A DNA stretch of 64,000 nt from Rotaria socialis. Taxonomy: Eukaryota > Rotifera > Eurotatoria > Philodinida > Philodinidae. The notes beneath the pieces were generated by a model. That model was not told the DNA's origin, searched no databases, and was given only the letters and a program-made list of their open reading frames with translations. The position numbers and the translations under genes are program-made. The first letter of the stretch is position 1. Each line of letters opens with the position of its first letter. Positions 12,398-22,677 of this stretch are shown one piece after another. The stretch lies in NCBI GenBank assembly GCA_905331475.1, contig CAJNYU010000002.1:1-64000 (forward strand), in the 5' to 3' direction.

Positions 12398-13449
12398 ATG
12401 AACAATACTGAAAAAATACTAAACGAATTAGTTCGATGCCCCATATGTCAAAGACGAATGCGTCAAGAAGTGTTTCTTAAACATCCAAATGTTTGTCGTA
12501 AAAATCCTTCAAATAAACGAAATGTATTTGATATGACAAACTATCGGTCGGTAAAAACGGGCGACCAAATTATACCAGTACAAAAGATGTCAACAATTTT
12601 TGTCGATAAACCTGAAAATATCAACGCACGATCGTCTCAAACACGTAGTGTAAAACGTGATCGTCATGCAGATACTCTTGTACCACCTATTATCGATAAT
12701 TTCTGTATGTATAAATATTTATATTTAATAAGAGAAATTTTCTCCGGAGATAAACCGCTGCTTAGTCAAGAACATCTACATGTCAGGAACCAACGTTGTC
12801 CCCAGATATCGGCTTTAATGAGCGTAGTTGACTGTGAATATTTCAGACCATATCGTTATTATTATCACAATAGTGTGCCTGTTCTATCGCCCGCGCATCT
12901 TTATTGCAGAATTGAAGTTTTTTTTTCTGATGTTTATCAAGGATATTATGGAAGTAGCTTCGTAGAGATAAACTAAACATCACTATTCATCATAGCTCGT
13001 TGGGTTTTGTTATGAATTCATAACTTCGATGCATCAGTAGGAAGACTTTCCTATCAAAAATAAGATTCAGATTTGATCATTTCGATAAATGTGCTCGCAT
13101 AAAAAAATCCTGATGTTATTTCACTCATAAAACTTTTGTTAATTTTTTTCTTTCAATGAATACAGGCTGTCCAATATGTAAACGTAAATTTTGTGAAAAA
13201 GCTTATGATCGTCATGCAGCATTCTGTGCCAGTAAAACAAAGCAAATTCAGCAATCGCCAACCGAAGATGTACTTCTTGCTCGACTGCGACTCGGCCGAC
13301 GAATTAGATTTGGTTCAAATCGAGTTTCTTCAACATCTTCTCCAGCCATTGAAAAGCCTCTTTCAACATCTACAGGCAGCAAACAATCCATAAGGAATAA
13401 CTCATCATTTTCTTTACTATCACTAAGCAAAAAAAATTCCATTTCTTGA
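12398..13449 (+). CDS. ZC2HC1: C2HC zinc-finger protein, ZC2HC1 family
   Basis: Two exons, 12398-12704 and 13166-13449, joined through GTATGT and TACAG, give 196 aa. The join restores a complete second finger, which is the main support for it. Finger 1 is C14-x2-C17...H29-x3-C33 (CPICQRRMRQEVFLKH), followed by the family's RNVFDMTNYR stretch. Finger 2 is C104-x2-C107...H119-x3-C123 (CPICKRKFCEKAYDRH). The tail is Ser-rich. ZC2HC1 proteins are zinc-binding, and their molecular role is poorly known. AATAAA lies at about 13496, 47 nt after the stop. If the intron were retained, the first frame would run on to 12976 and lose finger 2. Convergent with DPAGT1, 217 nt between stops. Confidence 0.87.
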
Positions 13450-13666
13450 TTGTCAGCGATCAAAAAAAAAATTAATAATTCTAAAATTAATCTTTAATAA
13501 AACGAAAGAATTTGTCAATCGTTCAAGAAATATAAGTTAATCATAAGCAATAATTATGAATCATAAAAAAATTTCACCAAATAATAACGAATAAAGAATG
13601 TTAATAAACTGCCAAATACAATCTAAATTATAGATATTTTATTAGAAATATTATTTTACTCAATCA

Positions 13667-15396
13667 TCAAAAAATGATACTGACTTGTATAAGCATAAGT
13701 ATTCGACTGAGTGTTTCTTCATGTAATGGACCAAACCAACACAGAACTGTATTGATAATCGTAAAATTAGTTGTTGATATAAGACGTTCACCATCATTAT
13801 TGGTATATTCTCGATATCGAATAAATTTCGTCATAGAAAAAAAGCGTAACATCAACCAGCCAAGTAGTTTTAAATCGCTTTTTTTAAATTCAACTTCTGA
13901 TGGGTTAAGTTTATTCAATTCGGGATCTAACCTAAAAAAAAAGATGTAAAAAACTAAATTAAATCAAAATTTTGATTGATTATTTAATCTACCTGGGTAA
14001 ACGATGTCGTGGGCAAGGTATAAAATGAAATAATTGTGGCACCGAAAGAAGAAAATTAATAATTTGAGGTATAAAAAATAGAAGCATAGTTTTGCTGAAA
14101 TGACCGATGATGCCCACCACGGCAAATGTCATTCCGGCAAAATAACAGAGTGTATCACCAACAAATATTTCCGCTGGATACCTATGTTAATAAATGTAGA
14201 ATTTATAAATTTTTTATTTTCAATCTATCGTTACGGATTAAAGTAACGAAAAATAAACGAACCAATTTTTGATCAAAATTGGAAATGTGCAAGCAACAAA
14301 TGGAATCATAAAATAAAGCGAAAAAAGATGTTCTTCCCAACAGACACCTGAAAAAAGAAGAATTCATAATTGCAATCTTAGTTGTAAAGAGAAAAAATAA
14401 ATAAACCTTGTAATTCGATTAGATTGAAAATAAGTATAGATATTGCAATAATAATAGATTGACCCACTTCAAGTCCATTTACACCAGCTAAAATATTAAT
14501 TGCATTTGTACAAAATACAGCGACCATACTCATATAAACATAATAGAGAATGCCTATATCGAAATAGAATTAAATTTATATCGATTTCACTAGAGAGATT
14601 ATTCATTGGTACCGAGATTCCATTGTTGGCCTAGGTAGGGCCTCACAGGTTTAGGTAAAATAATAGTTGTCGAATGGTAATTAGCAAAATAAACAAGTAA
14701 AAGTGGTAGTGATGCAATCAATGGGAGTAATAATTTGACACTCCAACGTAGATCGAGTACATCATCGGCAAAACCAAGTAGAACCATACAACAGATTGAG
14801 AGTAAAGCAGCTAAATACTCGACAAACTATAACAAGAAAACAATAATTGAGAAATTCTAATCAGAAAAACAAGTTCTTACTTTCTTATGTGGAAAGACAC
14901 TTGCAGGATGTAAATGTTCAGAAAAGACTACAGCAATCATAATGAACATAAGTACAAGAAAGATGCCTGCCGCTAGAACACCTTGGGATTCTGCACTAAA
15001 ATGAAAAAAAAAGGACCGTCCATTATCTGTCATCTATAGGATGTAAATTAAAAACTTGTGAACATCTTCCTGCAACAGAACTCAGCGTTACAATGAGAAG
15101 ATTTGTTTTTTGAAAATCAAGTTCAAAAGACTCAAAAATAGAAGTAATCATGAGAATTGAAATCGCCGGTACATTTAGAATCATCACGAAAACTACAACG
15201 GATAGTAAAGATTATCTTACATTTTGACTTCTTTTGAATTTCGTTTATTTAAATCATTTCCCCACAATTGTGCTTTAATAAATTTTTCTTTCAAAATTGG
15301 TATAAGCCGATTAACAATAATACTGCCAACTATTGATATTAAAATATCGAAGGCAATAGTAAAGAAATCGAAACGATCTATTGCTGATGTTGTCAT
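13667..15396 (-). CDS. DPAGT1: UDP-GlcNAc:dolichyl-phosphate GlcNAc-1-phosphate transferase
   Basis: Seven exons in transcript order: 15396-15221, 14995-14881, 14826-14613, 14553-14407, 14347-14263, 14181-13993, 13931-13667; 396 aa against 408 in human. This ER-membrane enzyme starts N-glycan assembly by moving GlcNAc-1-P from UDP-GlcNAc to dolichyl phosphate. Hallmarks: [18 protein letters not shown] across the first junction, [11 protein letters not shown] with the Asp pair, [25 protein letters not shown], and [14 protein letters not shown] at the UDP-binding side. About ten hydrophobic spans. The start at 15396 gives an N-terminus of the usual length; an upstream ATG at 15489 is in frame but would cross a good splice acceptor (15413-15414). 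The first intron is 225 nt, the others about 50-80. The final intron acceptor after a T run is chosen because it restores the conserved PRL. Confidence 0.94.
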
Positions 15397-15412
15397 CTGT
15401 GTTTGTTTCGTA

Positions 15413-15414
15413 CT
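15413..15414 (-). promoter_or_regulatory. Splice acceptor just upstream of the DPAGT1 start (candidate trans-splice site)
   Basis: On the minus strand a CTGATTTTTAG acceptor ends 16 nt before the DPAGT1 ATG. It lies between NDUFB10 and DPAGT1 on the same strand. It could take a spliced leader, which bdelloids are known to use, or a short 5' UTR exon. Confidence 0.45.
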
Positions 15415-15562
15415 AAAAATCAGAAGAGAGAAAACAACAGATTGATTATTTTCCAACATATGCACAAATGAAGTGCTTTTATATAACAAGAATAGTAAAG
15501 TTTTTAATACAAATCTAACTCATTATACATATTCGAACAAATAAAAGAAAAAACATTATTTT

Positions 15563-16132
15563 TTATCGAATTTCCATAGGCATAGGAATACTCTTGATGT
15601 AATCTTTTGTTTTCTGTTCATAGTCACGTTCAATTGCCCAGCCTTTAAGATCAACCTCAGGATGTCGGCGCATCCATATCATGAGATGTTTTTGTTTCAT
15701 ATAAGCATCAACACAACTATGTGGTACACCCATTTCACCATATTTTTGATACCAATTGGCATGTGACTCAAATAGAGCATCTTTCTCTTTGGCACATTTA
15801 TCTAATGCATCAATGCGACCTTCATAAGCAATACAACGTGTCAAACGGTCATGAAGTATTTCTACGACCATTGTATCAATCCTTTTTTCACGTAAATAAG
15901 TCATTTCAGATTCATAAAAACATGTCTGATCTTGAACTTCACATTGATCTATTGTTTTTACAGGACCAAATTTACGATGATAATATGGATATGATGAACC
16001 ACGTAATCGTTCGACAATATTTCGATGAAACCATCGAACTGGTCGTAGATAGAGCGTGTCAATTGTTGAATAACCAGCATCAGACCATTTATTTAAACCA
16101 TAGACGTGCTCCAAGGACGATGGTTCGGGCAT
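15563..16132 (-). CDS. NDUFB10: NADH:ubiquinone oxidoreductase subunit NDUFB10 (PDSW)
   Basis: Intronless gene of 189 aa; ATG at 16132-16130. NDUFB10 is an accessory subunit of the membrane arm of mitochondrial complex I, on the intermembrane-space side, held by disulfides. Family features: YYHRKFGPVKTIDQCEVQDQ-type core (human has YYYYHRQYRRVPDITEC), then CFYESEMTYLREKRID, the DRLTRCIAYEG segment and further Cys residues. No mitochondrial presequence, as expected for this subunit. It runs slightly longer than the human protein (172 aa) at its C-terminal end. Its stop is 166 nt from the DPAGT1 start on the same strand. Confidence 0.92.
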   Translation of the reverse strand: MPEPSSLEHVYGLNKWSDAGYSTIDTLYLRPVRWFHRNIVERLRGSSYPYYHRKFGPVKTIDQCEVQDQTCFYESEMTYLREKRIDTMVVEILHDRLTRCIAYEGRIDALDKCAKEKDALFESHANWYQKYGEMGVPHSCVDAYMKQKHLMIWMRRHPEVDLKGWAIERDYEQKTKDYIKSIPMPMEIR

Positions 16133-16401
16133 TTTTAATTATGATTTCTATAAATTAGAATAAGAAGGGCCTTTTAATACTTCCGGTTTTTCTAATTTAA
16201 AATATAAACGCACTAAAAAGATGAAAATGCTCTAGACATGTAATTATAAAACCTGATCAATTGAAATTGTTTGTTGTATTGAACAACGATTGTAATGAAT
16301 ACAAGAATTGTTTTAACATTTTATATAAAATTCGAAAAGAAATTCATAATTATTTTTCAACTGGTAAAAACAATCGGATTTCTCATGCAATAAGTATTTG
16401 T
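16133..16401. other. 5' flank of NDUFB10 up to the palindrome
   Basis: Short AT-rich spacer. The palindrome's left arm starts about 270 bp upstream of NDUFB10. No core promoter motif is obvious. Confidence 0.5.
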
Positions 16402-19125
16402 ATCGATTTCATTGGTTGTAACGAATGCTCCAATCAGACAACAACATCCGGTAATAATGTGATTCAGTGTTTCCAATGGCAAGTGTACACAGCAGAAGCA
16501 AAATGTACAGAACATCTGCTAGTTTTGATTTACACTCTGCTATACGCTTGCCCAGAAAAACAAAGTGTACCACTTTGCTAAAATAGTTTACACTCTGATT
16601 TCTTTGATCTCTGAACCTTAAAAGTCGCATATAGTTTTCAATTAATTAAGTATGATAGTTTCCTTCGCTAGTGATCAAAATGTTTGTTTCATGAGATAAA
16701 AAATAGCGAAAATTATATTTTGTTTTAGATTTCCATTGGAAACACTGATGTGATTTATCAAAAAAAAATACCAATGAATCAATTCAATTCGGTTGAGTGA
16801 AGACAAAGCACGCCAGTGATCAATAGAGTGCAGATAAAATCTTCTGTCTCGATTTTCTCATTTTGTTAACGAATTCAGATCAATCTCGTCGAGGGAATCC
16901 TTTTCTCGTAAGATTTAACGCCTGCACGAGTCAGTTAAATAATTTACACTGTTTTACATGCTGATGAAGAAAACTAGTGTCTATAGTGTACACACTGAAT
17001 TTCCTTTTTACGCTATCTTGTGACAAAATTTTCTTCCCTTTATGATTTGAAACAGATTCATTTGTTGAACATGATCAAGACACTTTTATAATAGTACTAA
17101 TATTGATATTCCTCCTTGCATGAATTTCGCTGTCATATTTTCTCGTCTAACTATTTAAACGTCTATCAATGTGGATAAATAGTATCATTTCATATAGACT
17201 GTTTATTTTTAATATGAAAATTCTATTTCCTATAAGTTTAGAATTCTTTTGTTGTGTTACTGTACGCTTTGATCTGTAAAGCAAAATGCACGTATGCATG
17301 CTGTTTCTAAAAACGTAGTTTATTCATAAATTCTGTTTCAGATTCTCATTAAAAACGTAGTAGCCTATGCTTAAAAAAGACGTTTTTGCTTCTTGAAATA
17401 TACTTGTTACAGAAAATATGACTCGATTTTGTTGTCTTAAACAGAGTTCTTAAATCCTTTTGTTGTGAATTTTATGACGTATAAAACTTAGCTTGAAGTT
17501 TTTCCAGTGATCATCTTTACTGGATTAACAGTAAATTTTATGTTTTAAAATTTTTGTTTTTAAGTCTCTGTTTTGTTTCTAAACAATATATATGTCGTAT
17601 CGAAGTTACACCGGTCGACGAAGTTATAACTTCGACAGAGAAATTTGTCGAAGTTATTTTTCATTCACTTATCAATAAATAATTTACCAAAATGAATATT
17701 CTGATGCTGAATGTATGATAAAGAATTAAGTTTTTTCTAACAAATACTCATTTATTTAACGATATCGTTAAATAAATGAGTATTTGTTAGAAAAAACTTA
17801 ATTCTTTAACATACATTCAGCATCAGAATATTCATTTTGGTAAATTATTTATTGATAAGTGAATGAAAAATAACTTCGACAAATTTCTCTGTCGAAGTTA
17901 TAACTTCGTCGACCGGTGTAACTTCGATACGACATATATATTGTTTAGAAACAAAACAGAGACTTAAAAACAAAAATTTTAAAACATAAAATTTACTGTT
18001 AATCCAGTAAAGATGATCACTGGAAAAACTTCAAGCTAAGTTTTATACGTCATAAAATTCACAACAAAAGGATTTAAGAACTCTGTTTAAGACAACAAAA
18101 TCGAGTCATATTTTCTGTAACAAGTATATTTCAAGAAGCAAAAACGTCTTTTTTAAGCATAGGCTACTACGTTTTTAATGAGAATCTGAAACAGAATTTA
18201 TGAATAAACTACGTTTTTAGAAACAGCATGCATACGTGCATTTTGCTTTACAGATCAAAGCGTACAGTAACACAACAAAAGAATTCTAAACTTATAGGAA
18301 ATAGAATTTTCATATTAAAAATAAACAGTCTATATGAAATGATACTATTTATCCACATTGATAGACGTTTAAATAGTTAGACGAGAAAATATGACAGCGA
18401 AATTCATGCAAGGAGGAATATCAATATTAGTACTATTATAAAAGTGTCTTGATCATGTTCAACAAATGAATCTGTTTCAAATCATAAAGGGAAGAAAATT
18501 TTGTCACAAGATAGCGTAAAAAGGAAATTCAGTGTGTACACTATAGACACTAGTTTTCTTCATCAGCATGTAAAACAGTGCAAATTATTTAACTGACTCG
18601 TGCAGGCGTTAAATCTTACGAGAAAAGGATTCCCTCGACGAGATTGATCTGAATTCGTTAACAAAATGAGAAAATCGAGACAGAAGATTTTATCTGCACT
18701 CTATTGATCACTGGCGTGCTTTGTCTTCACTCAACCGAATTGAATTGATTCATTGGTATTTTTTTTTGATAAATCACATCAGTGTTTCCAATGGAAATCT
18801 AAAACAAAATATAATTTTCGCTATTTTTTATCTCATGAAACAAACATTTTGATCACTAGCGAAGGAAACTATCATACTTAATTAATTGAAAACTATATGC
18901 GACTTTTAAGGTTCAGAGATCAAAGAAATCAGAGTGTAAACTATTTTAGCAAAGTGGTACACTTTGTTTTTCTGGGCAAGCGTATAGCAGAGTGTAAATC
19001 AAAACTAGCAGATGTTCTGTACATTTTGCTTCTGCTGTGTACACTTGCCATTGGAAACACTGAATCACATTATTACCGGATGTTGTTGTCTGATTGGAGC
19101 ATTCGTTACAACCAATGAAATCGAT
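16402..19125. repeat. Near-perfect 2.7-kb palindrome with no spacer
   Basis: Base p pairs with base 35527-p across the whole interval. The symmetry centre is GAT|ATC at 17763/17764, so the arms touch. Each arm is 1362 bp. I found one mismatch, near 17718/17809. The right arm stops exactly at the single N at 19126. A 73-codon frame occurs in mirror copies (16409-16630 minus, 18897-19118 plus) but has no recognisable family and is probably fortuitous. It may be a real giant hairpin, two head-to-head copies of a repeat, or an assembly or library fold-back artefact. Confidence 0.92.
16459..16757. repeat. Smaller inverted repeat nested inside the palindrome arm
   Basis: The word AATGTGATTCAGTGTTTCC near 16460 reappears in reverse complement with small changes (GGAAACACTGATGTGATT) near 16738-16756. 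The same pair occurs mirrored in the right arm. The arm is therefore itself fold-back in structure at this end. Confidence 0.7.
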
Positions 19126-19126
19126 N
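19126..19126. other. Single ambiguous base at the palindrome edge
   Basis: One N sits exactly where the mirror symmetry ends, which hints at an assembly join or a polymorphic/low-quality base at that border. Confidence 0.9.
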
Positions 19127-19937
19127 TTTTGATCAACCTGGGTTTACTAAAATGGAGTATTTCGATCATAGCTCTCATGAATGGGTCTTTTTCTTCACTC
19201 CGTTATTAAGTTGATCGAAAGTTTTTGGGGGCGTAGCTTGAGCTGTACCAGATCGGATGCACTTAACTTTACTATTGCCATATAGTATTAGTGAGTACTA
19301 CTTAAATGCGGTTTTCTTGGTGATACTTCCAAGCATGTTTTCTATTTATGCTCGGTTATAAATCGTGTTTTCCATGCAAATCATTTCGAAGCTCTAAGAT
19401 GTGAAGTCTCTCAGCTAGATAGTTTAGGATAGCTACGTTCTATGCGACTAAATTCTTTCAGTAGAGGGTTGGCGACGCTAACGTCGCGTTACCTTGTTAT
19501 AACTACTGAGAACAGGCCTGTTGATTAATGATGAACACTGTTAACTCGTTTCGAACATTAAAAATTTGGTACCATTTTTTATGTACAAACAATTTCAAAA
19601 CTGGTAACCTTTAAAAGTATTAATGAGCGTATGTGGCTATCGCTTTCGTTCGGTGTAGTGACTAACGCTTGTAAAATTCAAACTAGAAAAAAACAGATAA
19701 TTTCGAAAAATAGCGTCTTAATGATGCAGCTAAAAAGAAATTTCTCTAGTTTATTCTCAGTGTGATAGACATTAAAATTTTGGTATATTTGTTAAGAGTA
19801 GCTAATTCCATGAGATCCTGTTTCATCATGTTTACGATCAGTGACTCTGTTGAAATGCAGATATACTAAAAATATTTATTTGGCTTGATAGAATGAAAAG
19901 AAAAATTAACATCTATTCTGAAATATCTAGAAAAAAA
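19127..19937. other. Gene-free stretch with a weak 5S rRNA-like segment
   Basis: From about 19228 to 19342 the plus strand keeps several landmarks of 5S rRNA in order and near-normal spacing: GATCGGA, then AGTACT, ATG, CTTGG, ATAC and a TTTT end. Paired stems are not preserved, and box A is poor. At best it is a degenerate pseudogene. Nothing else supported. Confidence 0.25.
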
Positions 19938-20793
19938 TTATTGTTCTCTTGTTGATGATGCCATGATTAGTTTATCCCTGATACAGTTCAATGTGTATAT
20001 ACACTTCCCAATAATAATGGAAAATATTATCACTATAAATGAATCACAGATAATTTGGTTCCGTTTATGTTCAACATACAGCGTGGCAAATGTGAGTACA
20101 GCGCTTAACATTGTGGCTATAGCAATTGTTTTTGGTCCACCAAACATCATGTATACTATAACTAAATTTGTTACATTCACCACATTGAAACAAATTCGAA
20201 CTATTCTTAATCGTTCCAAATAAAGAATGTTCCTATCTTGCCTATCAACTAGTTCTCGTAATTTTGCAAAAGTAGTATAATTACTGACACAATAATAACA
20301 ATAATTCTGTTCTTCATTAATGTGTAATAGAAATTTTTTAAGATTTTTTTCTGTTTCTTCATGGTAGAATATTCCATTGAATGAACCTTCAATGTATGGA
20401 TATGCTTTGACTAGTACAACAGCATATTCAACTAGGTAAATCGATATTAAAGCTATTTGCATGTAAGATAAAACACGAGGACTTTGAACTGTTTTTAAAT
20501 AAGAAGCAGCCGAAATCTAAAAAGAATGAATTAATTTAATATATTACAGATGTAACAGTACCTAAAAAACAGATAATTATGAACGAAGGAGCTTCCCCAA
20601 TTCATGTTCCCTTTCGGTAAATATCCTTCAAACATTATTCTTGATTCTTTTGCAAACAAATTTCACAAAAACACTTACATTTTTAATATAGGTCAATTCT
20701 TCGTTGTTTGAAATTGCTGTTTCACCACCAGAAGCTTCAATTAAATTGCTTTTTCGATATATTGCACGGACTTGACTGCTCTGTATTATATAT
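19938..20793 (-). CDS. Multi-pass membrane protein, paralogue of the gene at 21.8 kb (5' end unresolved)
   Basis: Two exons are clear in transcript order: 20793-20679 and 20516-19938, joined in phase 0 (EELTYIKN then ISAASYLK). The exon upstream of 20793 is not fixed; a candidate lies at about 21082-20850, but its phase does not fit simply, so the start is open. The protein has a long hydrophobic helix ending in VKAYPYIEG, a charged helical segment with a CYYC motif, then NLVIVYMMFGGPK and two more hydrophobic helices. The same order occurs in the divergent neighbour at 21827-22677. Family unknown; a distant four-helix channel resemblance is discussed under findings. Coding status rests on the paralogy and clean splicing. 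Confidence 0.6.
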
Positions 20794-21126
20794 CTAAAAT
20801 ACAATTGGTATGAAAATATTATGAAGAAAGAATGTTGATCTAGATAAAATGACAACGGCGATTACATTTCTTCTTCCGCTTCATTGTTGTGAACAAAAGA
20901 AATAGAACCATTCCTGTTAATGAAGTGATGCACTCTTTCATGTACCATAGTAGATTTGCATGGTTAATCACACTAGAGAAACTTTGACGTTTAGCACTGA
21001 AATTTTTAACATCAATATTATATACGCATACTAAGCTTTCTCGACAAAGAAATGCGTTGTTCACTAAGAATTGCAGCGACATCTCTTATTAAAATCCTGA
21101 TTGTCGATTGATCTTGGACATAACAT

Positions 21127-21545
21127 GATTCAATTCGGTTGAGTTGAGTGAAGACAAAGTACACCAGTGATCAATAGAGTGCAGATAAAATCTTCCACTT
21201 CAATTTTCTCATTTTGTTAACGAATTCGGATTAATCTCGTCGAGGGAATCCTTTTTTCGTAAGATTTAACGCCTGCACAAGTCAGTTAAATAATTTTTGC
21301 TCATAGATTGACCTCATCAATGTTTTAATGAATGAGTGTACCAAGCAAGACAAAATGCACGGTACCCTATTGAAGTTTAATTTACACTGTTTTACATGCT
21401 GATGAAGAAAACGAGTGTCTATAGTGTACACACTGAATTTCCTTTTTACGCTATCTTGTGACAAAATTTTCTTCCCTTTATGATTTGAAACAGATTCATT
21501 TGTTAAACATGACCAAGACACTTTTATAATAGTACTAATATTGAT
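21127..21545. repeat. Third, partial copy of the palindrome arm with extra 77-bp block
   Basis: Matches arm positions about 16783-17108 (same orientation as the left arm) at high identity. It differs by point changes, a TTGAG duplication near its start, and an extra segment at about 21297-21373 that the arms lack. That segment is bracketed by TAATTT-type words on both sides, so either it inserted here or it was lost from the arm by slippage. The copy ends abruptly after AATATTGAT. Confidence 0.85.
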
Positions 21546-21826
21546 CTTCCAGAAAATGAAAATGTATCCTCTTACTGATCAGTAGGTGAAGCGATTCACG
21601 AAAAATAACTAAAAGTAAAGAGTTTGATATTCTCTGAAAAAATCACCTTAGTTTCCAGAAACTAAGCAAAGAGTCAATGATCTACATTTATTATTTTATA
21701 TAAATAAAGGATGTTAAAAAAACGAAATGAAAAAAGTTTAGTATATCAAAAGAAGGATCTTTAATTATTTTGTGTGTCCATTTATAATTTTTAGTTGTTT
21801 TAGATTATTTTTTATCATCAGAAGTC

Positions 21827-22677
21827 ATGTCCGATTACTCTGATGCGCTGCAATTAGCTACACCGAATATCGTGCATTCTTATGAAAAAAATGGTAATCA
21901 TTTTAAATTTCAAAACTTCATAATATTCATTTGTTATTTTTCTAGAGGAAAAAATAAAAATAAAATATTTTAGTAAAATGGTAAGTAAAATATGTGTACG
22001 AGACACGAATGTTTTTATATTCGAATCATAAACCAGAGAAATTCTATTAAATGATATTTATTTATTTTCAGCAGCCACAACCTCTTGATTACTTAATTAA
22101 TCAAAATTATGCTACAATATTACTCATCAGTTTCATTTTAATTATTTCTTATCTTCAAATGTGTTTAATGATTTATCCTATGATCGAAACTGTTCACTCT
22201 AAACATGAATACTTCACGAAAGAATTAGAAATGGAGAGAGAAGAATTGAATAGATTTACGAAAGAATTAAGAGATCTAAGGTCATATTATAAACATAATA
22301 TTGGCAGAAATGATATGACTTGTCAAAAATGCTGGTTTCCGATTTTGAATTTAAATTTAAATTACATTGTAGCTCATGTCTTAGAAAATAATAGACATGT
22401 AAAAAGATCATCTAATGACGCTCTGTTTCCATTACAATGCCTTTTAATTGCAATTTGTTTTCTCAATACATTCTGTATGACGATGATTTTCAAGGAACCT
22501 CACAAACTTTTTATTATATCAAATTTACTTGTTCCTATATGTTTAAGCATAGATAGTGAATTTTTTATCCGCGATAGCTCAAGTGTTTACCATACATTAA
22601 AGATTGTTGTTTTCAATATTTCTGTTAATCAAAATTCTATCAACACTGCTAGACATTGTATATTATCAAAGAATTAA
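21827..22677 (+). CDS. Multi-pass membrane protein, paralogue of the minus-strand gene at 19.9-20.8 kb
   Basis: Three exons, 21827-21893, 21946-21980 (35 nt) and 22072-22677, give 235 aa starting MSDYSDALQLATPN. All junctions are GT..AG and in phase. The hydrophobic helix YATILLISFILIISYLQMCL ends in IYPMIETVHS. A charged helical stretch follows, then a TCQKC motif, the helix FPLQCLLIAICFLNTFCMTM, the link IFKEPHK and a further helix. The neighbour has the same succession (YPYIEG, CYYC, MMFGGPK), so the two are divergent duplicates. Function not recognised. The short second exon is the least certain part. Confidence 0.65.

Noticed and set aside
12705..12976. C-terminal extension of the ZC2HC1-type first exon
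   Set aside because: Follows a clear GTATGT donor; splicing to 13166 restores a conserved second zinc finger.
15397..15489. Upstream in-frame ATG for DPAGT1
   Set aside because: Would add 31 residues not found in the family and would read through a good splice acceptor.
16409..16630. 73-codon frame mirrored at 18897-19118
   Set aside because: Both copies come from the palindrome symmetry; no family, no splice context, and the ORF overlaps non-coding repeat.
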